Assembly (NCBI RefSeq): GCF_024195295.1
Contig: NZ_JAMFTH010000002.1
Location: 62,001 to 126,000 of the forward strand
DNA from: Gilvimarinus xylanilyticus
GTDB lineage: Bacteria; Pseudomonadota; Gammaproteobacteria; Pseudomonadales; Cellvibrionaceae
Direction of reading: 5' to 3'
DNA length: 64,000 nucleotides
The translations under genes and the position numbers were made by a program. Below are positions 61,395-64,000 of the stretch, piece after piece. How positions within the stretch are numbered: position 1 is the stretch's first letter; each line of letters opens with the position of its first letter. Below the pieces are notes generated by a model. That model searched no databases. It was not told the DNA's origin and saw only the letters and a program-made list of their open reading frames with translations.

Positions 61395-62261
61395 TTAGTC
61401 ATCGTCCCCTTCACCCGTAACCCGGCGAATCCGCGCCTGCTCTTCTTCGTGCTCGGCCATCACCGCTTTAATCTCAGCCAACACCGAATCCACATCTGCG
61501 TCGTCTTCATCGGCGGCATAGACACCGGTAATGTCGGTTTCGGGCGTTAGCTCACCCTCCGCAAACAGGGCCCACATTTCCCCCGCGTAGTCGGTATCGG
61601 CCAGCTCGGGGGCAAAAGCGGCGTAGTACTGGGTGATTTTATTCACGTCGCGGGTAAACATCTTTTGTGCATTGTTATTAGCGGCGGCGTCCACGGCCTG
61701 GGGCAAATCAATAATCACTGGGCCATAGGGGTCGAGTAACACGTTAAATTCCGACAAATCCCCGTGTACCAGCCCCTCGCACAGCATCAGCTTAATGTAG
61801 TGCATCATCACGGCGTGATCTTCCAGCGCCTGTTCGCGGGTTAAGATTACATCGTCCAGGCGCGGCGCCACATCGCCGTCATCGTCGGTGACCAGCTCCA
61901 TCAGCAGTACGCCATCCACACAGCCGTAGGTTTCCGGTACCCGCACCCCCGCGCGAGCCAGACGGGCCAGGGCGGTGACTTCGGTGCTTTGCCAAATCTC
62001 TTCCTGCTGCTGGCGCCCGTAGGACGAGCGCTTAGCCATGGCCCGGGCCCGACGCCCGCCACGCACCGAGCGCCCTTCCTGATACTCGGCGGCTTTTTTA
62101 AAGCTGCGCTTGGCCGCGTCTTTGTACACTTTGGCACAGCGAATGGCATCGCCACAGCGGACAATAAAAATATCGGCCTCTTTACCACTCATTAAGCGGG
62201 ACTGAACCGAGCTGATTAAGCCGTCATCCACCAACGGCTGCAAACGTTTTGGGACTTTCAT
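61395..62261 (-). CDS. RIO1-type serine protein kinase
   Basis: The 288-residue product has the RIO kinase core: SRLMSGKEADIFIVRCGDAIRCAKVYKD (ATP loop and lysine, about 25-52), HGDLSEFNVLL (catalytic loop, about 186-196) and IIDLPQAVD (metal-binding aspartate). A long acidic tail follows (DEDDADVDSV...). The start at 62261 gives MKVPKRLQPLVDDGLI, the usual beginning of bacterial RIO1 proteins; an ATG at 62318 extends it by 19 residues. In bacteria the substrates are unknown, whereas eukaryotic members work in ribosome maturation. Confidence 0.92.
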   Translation of the reverse strand: MKVPKRLQPLVDDGLISSVQSRLMSGKEADIFIVRCGDAIRCAKVYKDAAKRSFKKAAEYQEGRSVRGGRRARAMAKRSSYGRQQQEEIWQSTEVTALARLARAGVRVPETYGCVDGVLLMELVTDDDGDVAPRLDDVILTREQALEDHAVMMHYIKLMLCEGLVHGDLSEFNVLLDPYGPVIIDLPQAVDAAANNNAQKMFTRDVNKITQYYAAFAPELADTDYAGEMWALFAEGELTPETDITGVYAADEDDADVDSVLAEIKAVMAEHEEEQARIRRVTGEGDDD

Positions 62262-62673
62262 TTTTTCTTGTATGGCACCTATTTTTAACCAAGCCATTAA
62301 GATGCTCGTCCTGAACATCTTAATGGTCGACCTGCAAAATCGGCGGAATTTACGAAATCCCTTGATTTTACAGGTCTCGCGCTCGCCTTCGGCGACGTAG
62401 GCGCATCCTGCGCCGCTATTAATCCGACAATCATAACTGCCAGCTTAATAAAAATTGCCAGCCACAATAGAAGTACTGACGGCAAAGTGCAACGGCGATT
62501 GCAGGGATTTTATGTACAACGACGGATAATGGGGAGCGGCGAACGGTAAATGGGAATGCGGATGGCATCGGGCGCTGGCTAGCTTCTGGCAGGTATATTG
62601 CTTTAAACGGTTAATGTAATCCAATCTGGTTTACAGCTCGTAAACCTAGAACAAGAAGCAACGGAGATAAAAC
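62262..62673. other. Gap without a recognisable gene
   Basis: About 410 bases between divergent RIO kinase and hemerythrin genes. No conserved frame, repeat shared with the rest of the window or strong hairpin was seen, apart from GC-rich GGCGC-type stretches near 62390-62415. It must carry both promoters. Confidence 0.5.
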
Positions 62674-63117
62674 ATGAGTATTTTTGATGCCCTGCGCGAA
62701 GACCATGACGTACAGCGTAAGCTGTTGGATGACTTGATCAGTACCGAGGGGAAAAGCCGTGAGCGGGAACAGTTTCTAGGCCTGATCAAAGAAGCCATGG
62801 AAAGCCACGCCGCCGCCGAAGAGCGCTATTTTTACAAACCCCTTATAGATTTTGACACAACGATTGATCATTCCCGTCATAGCGTGGCCGAACACCACGA
62901 GCTGGAGGAACTGCTTGAAGCGCTAACCGATACCGACATGGACTCCTCGGCGTGGATGGTCAAAGCCAAGAACCTCAAAGAGCGATTACTACACCACCTA
63001 GATGAAGAAGAAACCGAAGTTTTCCCACTGGCGGGCAAGGCACTGACTCCCGAATTAAAAAATCAATTGGGCTCGGACTACATTGCCGAAATGTCCAAAC
63101 GAAGCCATTTCGCTTAA
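62674..63117 (+). CDS. Hemerythrin-domain protein
   Basis: The 147-residue, all-helical protein has the HHE/hemerythrin pattern: H11 in REDHDVQ, HAAAEERYFYKPL (about 49-61), HSVAEHHELEE (about 73-83) and LLHHLDEEETEVFPLA (about 108-123). The His/Glu set can bind a di-iron centre that carries O2 or senses redox state. GGAGATAAAAC precedes the ATG. It is a single gene ended by its own terminator. Confidence 0.92.
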   Translation: MSIFDALREDHDVQRKLLDDLISTEGKSREREQFLGLIKEAMESHAAAEERYFYKPLIDFDTTIDHSRHSVAEHHELEELLEALTDTDMDSSAWMVKAKNLKERLLHHLDEEETEVFPLAGKALTPELKNQLGSDYIAEMSKRSHFA

Positions 63118-63122
63118 GTTTG

Positions 63123-63152
63123 TTACCCCGGCGGTTGACCGCGTCGGGGTAA
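63123..63152 (+). terminator. Hairpin after hemerythrin gene
   Basis: TTACCCCG and CGGGGTAA form an 8-base outer stem, with GCGGT/ACCGC inside, five bases after the stop. It separates the hemerythrin gene from gdhA. The T-run is short. Confidence 0.7.
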
Positions 63153-63197
63153 TAAGACACTGCCCTGAAAACATAGCCCCCAACTAAGGAGCCACGA

Positions 63198-64000
63198 ATG
63201 CCCGCGGATTCCGCCCTCGAATCTTTTGAAGATTACGTCAAAACACTCTACCCCAATTATACCGCCTTCCATCAGGCCACCCGTGATGTAGCCGAAGACG
63301 TGATTCCCTACCTCCTGGAAAACGATGACAAAGACGGTATAGAGATTCTTAAGTACCTAGCCCAACCGGACCGAGTTATCGACTTTAGAGTGGATTGGCG
63401 CAACGACCAAAACCAGACAGAAACTCACCGCGGCTTTCGCGTTCAGTACAACAACGCCCTCGGCCCCTATAAAGGCGGCCTGCGCTTTAGCGATTCGGTC
63501 GATTTGGATGTATTGTTTTTTCTCGGCTTTGAGCAATGTTTTAAAAACGCGCTAACGGGTTTGCCCCTAGGCGGCGCCAAAGGCGGGGCAAATTTTAACC
63601 CCCACGGTCGCAGCGACGAGGAAATCCGCCGTTTTTGCCAGGCGTTTATTACCGAACTGGCACGCCATATCGGCCCGTCCACTGACATTCCCGCTGGCGA
63701 TATCGGTGTCGGCAGTCGCGAAATCGCTTTTATGTTTGATCACTACAAAAGCATTACCGGTCGGTTTGAATCGGCCCTGACCGGTAAAAGCCCCGCCTTT
63801 GGCGGCAGCTGCGGTCGCCAGGAGGCCACGGGCTACGGCGCTGTTTACTTTACCGAAGAGATATTGGCCCACCACAATGACAGCCTTAAGGACAAACGCT
63901 GCTGCATATCCGGCGCGGGCAATGTCGCCCTGCACACTGCCGAAAAGCTTATTGAGCTAGAGGCCCAGGTACTCACTCTATCCGATCGCGGCGGCACCGC
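63198..64000 (+). CDS. gdhA: NADP-specific glutamate dehydrogenase, truncated by window end
   Basis: The first 267 residues of a class I hexameric glutamate dehydrogenase, which interconverts glutamate with 2-oxoglutarate and ammonia. Visible motifs are GPYKGGLRF with substrate lysine K92, GLPLGGAKGG with catalytic K128, DIPAGDIGVGSREI, and the beginning of the Rossmann domain, GRQEATGYGAVYF and ISGAGNVALH. TAAGGAG lies seven bases before the ATG. The rest of the gene (about 450 residues in full) lies beyond the window. Confidence 0.96.
   Translation, partial: MPADSALESFEDYVKTLYPNYTAFHQATRDVAEDVIPYLLENDDKDGIEILKYLAQPDRVIDFRVDWRNDQNQTETHRGFRVQYNNALGPYKGGLRFSDSVDLDVLFFLGFEQCFKNALTGLPLGGAKGGANFNPHGRSDEEIRRFCQAFITELARHIGPSTDIPAGDIGVGSREIAFMFDHYKSITGRFESALTGKSPAFGGSCGRQEATGYGAVYFTEEILAHHNDSLKDKRCCISGAGNVALHTAEKLIELEAQVLTLSDRGGT

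Noticed and set aside
1-64000. tRNA, rRNA and riboswitch genes
   Set aside because: No cloverleaf with a GTTCRANYC box, no rRNA stretch and no recognisable riboswitch core was seen by eye. A tRNAscan or Infernal run would settle it.

Overview
The window looks like chromosomal DNA of a free-living, probably marine gammaproteobacterium of the Cellvibrionaceae type. Three things point there: a lipoprotein with a long serine-only linker (typical of Saccharophagus, Teredinibacter and Cellvibrio relatives), a secreted family 43 arabinanase with ricin-type lectin repeats, and a proteobacterial (class GN) sortase with its dedicated target. This placement is inference from gene content. No rRNA, tRNA, CRISPR array or phage module was seen.

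Layout. 1-1.9 kb: the minCDE division-site operon. 2-3.3 kb: an MFS efflux-type transporter preceded by two palindromes and followed by a large hairpin terminator. 3.3-4.5 kb: accessory DNA with a dispersed repeat, a broken reading frame, a Zn-ribbon protein and a VOC protein. 4.6-13.3 kb, mostly minus strand: waaA, a TldD/PmbA peptidase pair, small membrane proteins, then DUF3299 divergent from an ABC ATPase/permease pair. 13.5-19.3 kb: arabinanase, polyserine lipoprotein and a sugar-cation symporter, which could form a small carbohydrate-use locus. 19.4-21.6 kb: a PilZ protein and a DUF1631-like protein. 21.9-25.2 kb: NarK transporter joined to a PP2C-phosphatase/Ser-Thr-kinase fusion.

25.2-28.7 kb is the most unusual part: a second copy of the dispersed repeat, then a run of small promoterless genes separated by attC-like sites whose core sequences overlap the stop codons. 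This reads as an integron cassette array without an integrase in view. 28.7-38.1 kb holds a ZIP transporter, a spermidine-synthase-like protein, two tandem DUF1254 proteins, periplasmic proteins, a glutamine amidotransferase, a polysaccharide deacetylase and an EAL phosphodiesterase. 38.4-40.6 kb is a second-type elongation factor G with a textbook terminator.

40.7-64 kb: outer-membrane proteins, a LysR regulator, a zinc alcohol dehydrogenase, a solute-binding protein/porin/BCCT transporter group, a HAD hydrolase, TspO, SulP, the sortase and its target, YbaK, a zinc peptidase, a CBS/P-loop pair, a RIO kinase, a hemerythrin and the start of glutamate dehydrogenase. Three non-autonomous inverted-repeat elements (42.8, 47.7 and 59.4 kb) and one nested long hairpin (35.1 kb) sit in the intergenic spaces. 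Starts were moved downstream of the longest reading frame wherever a Shine-Dalgarno sequence, signal peptide or family length favoured it.
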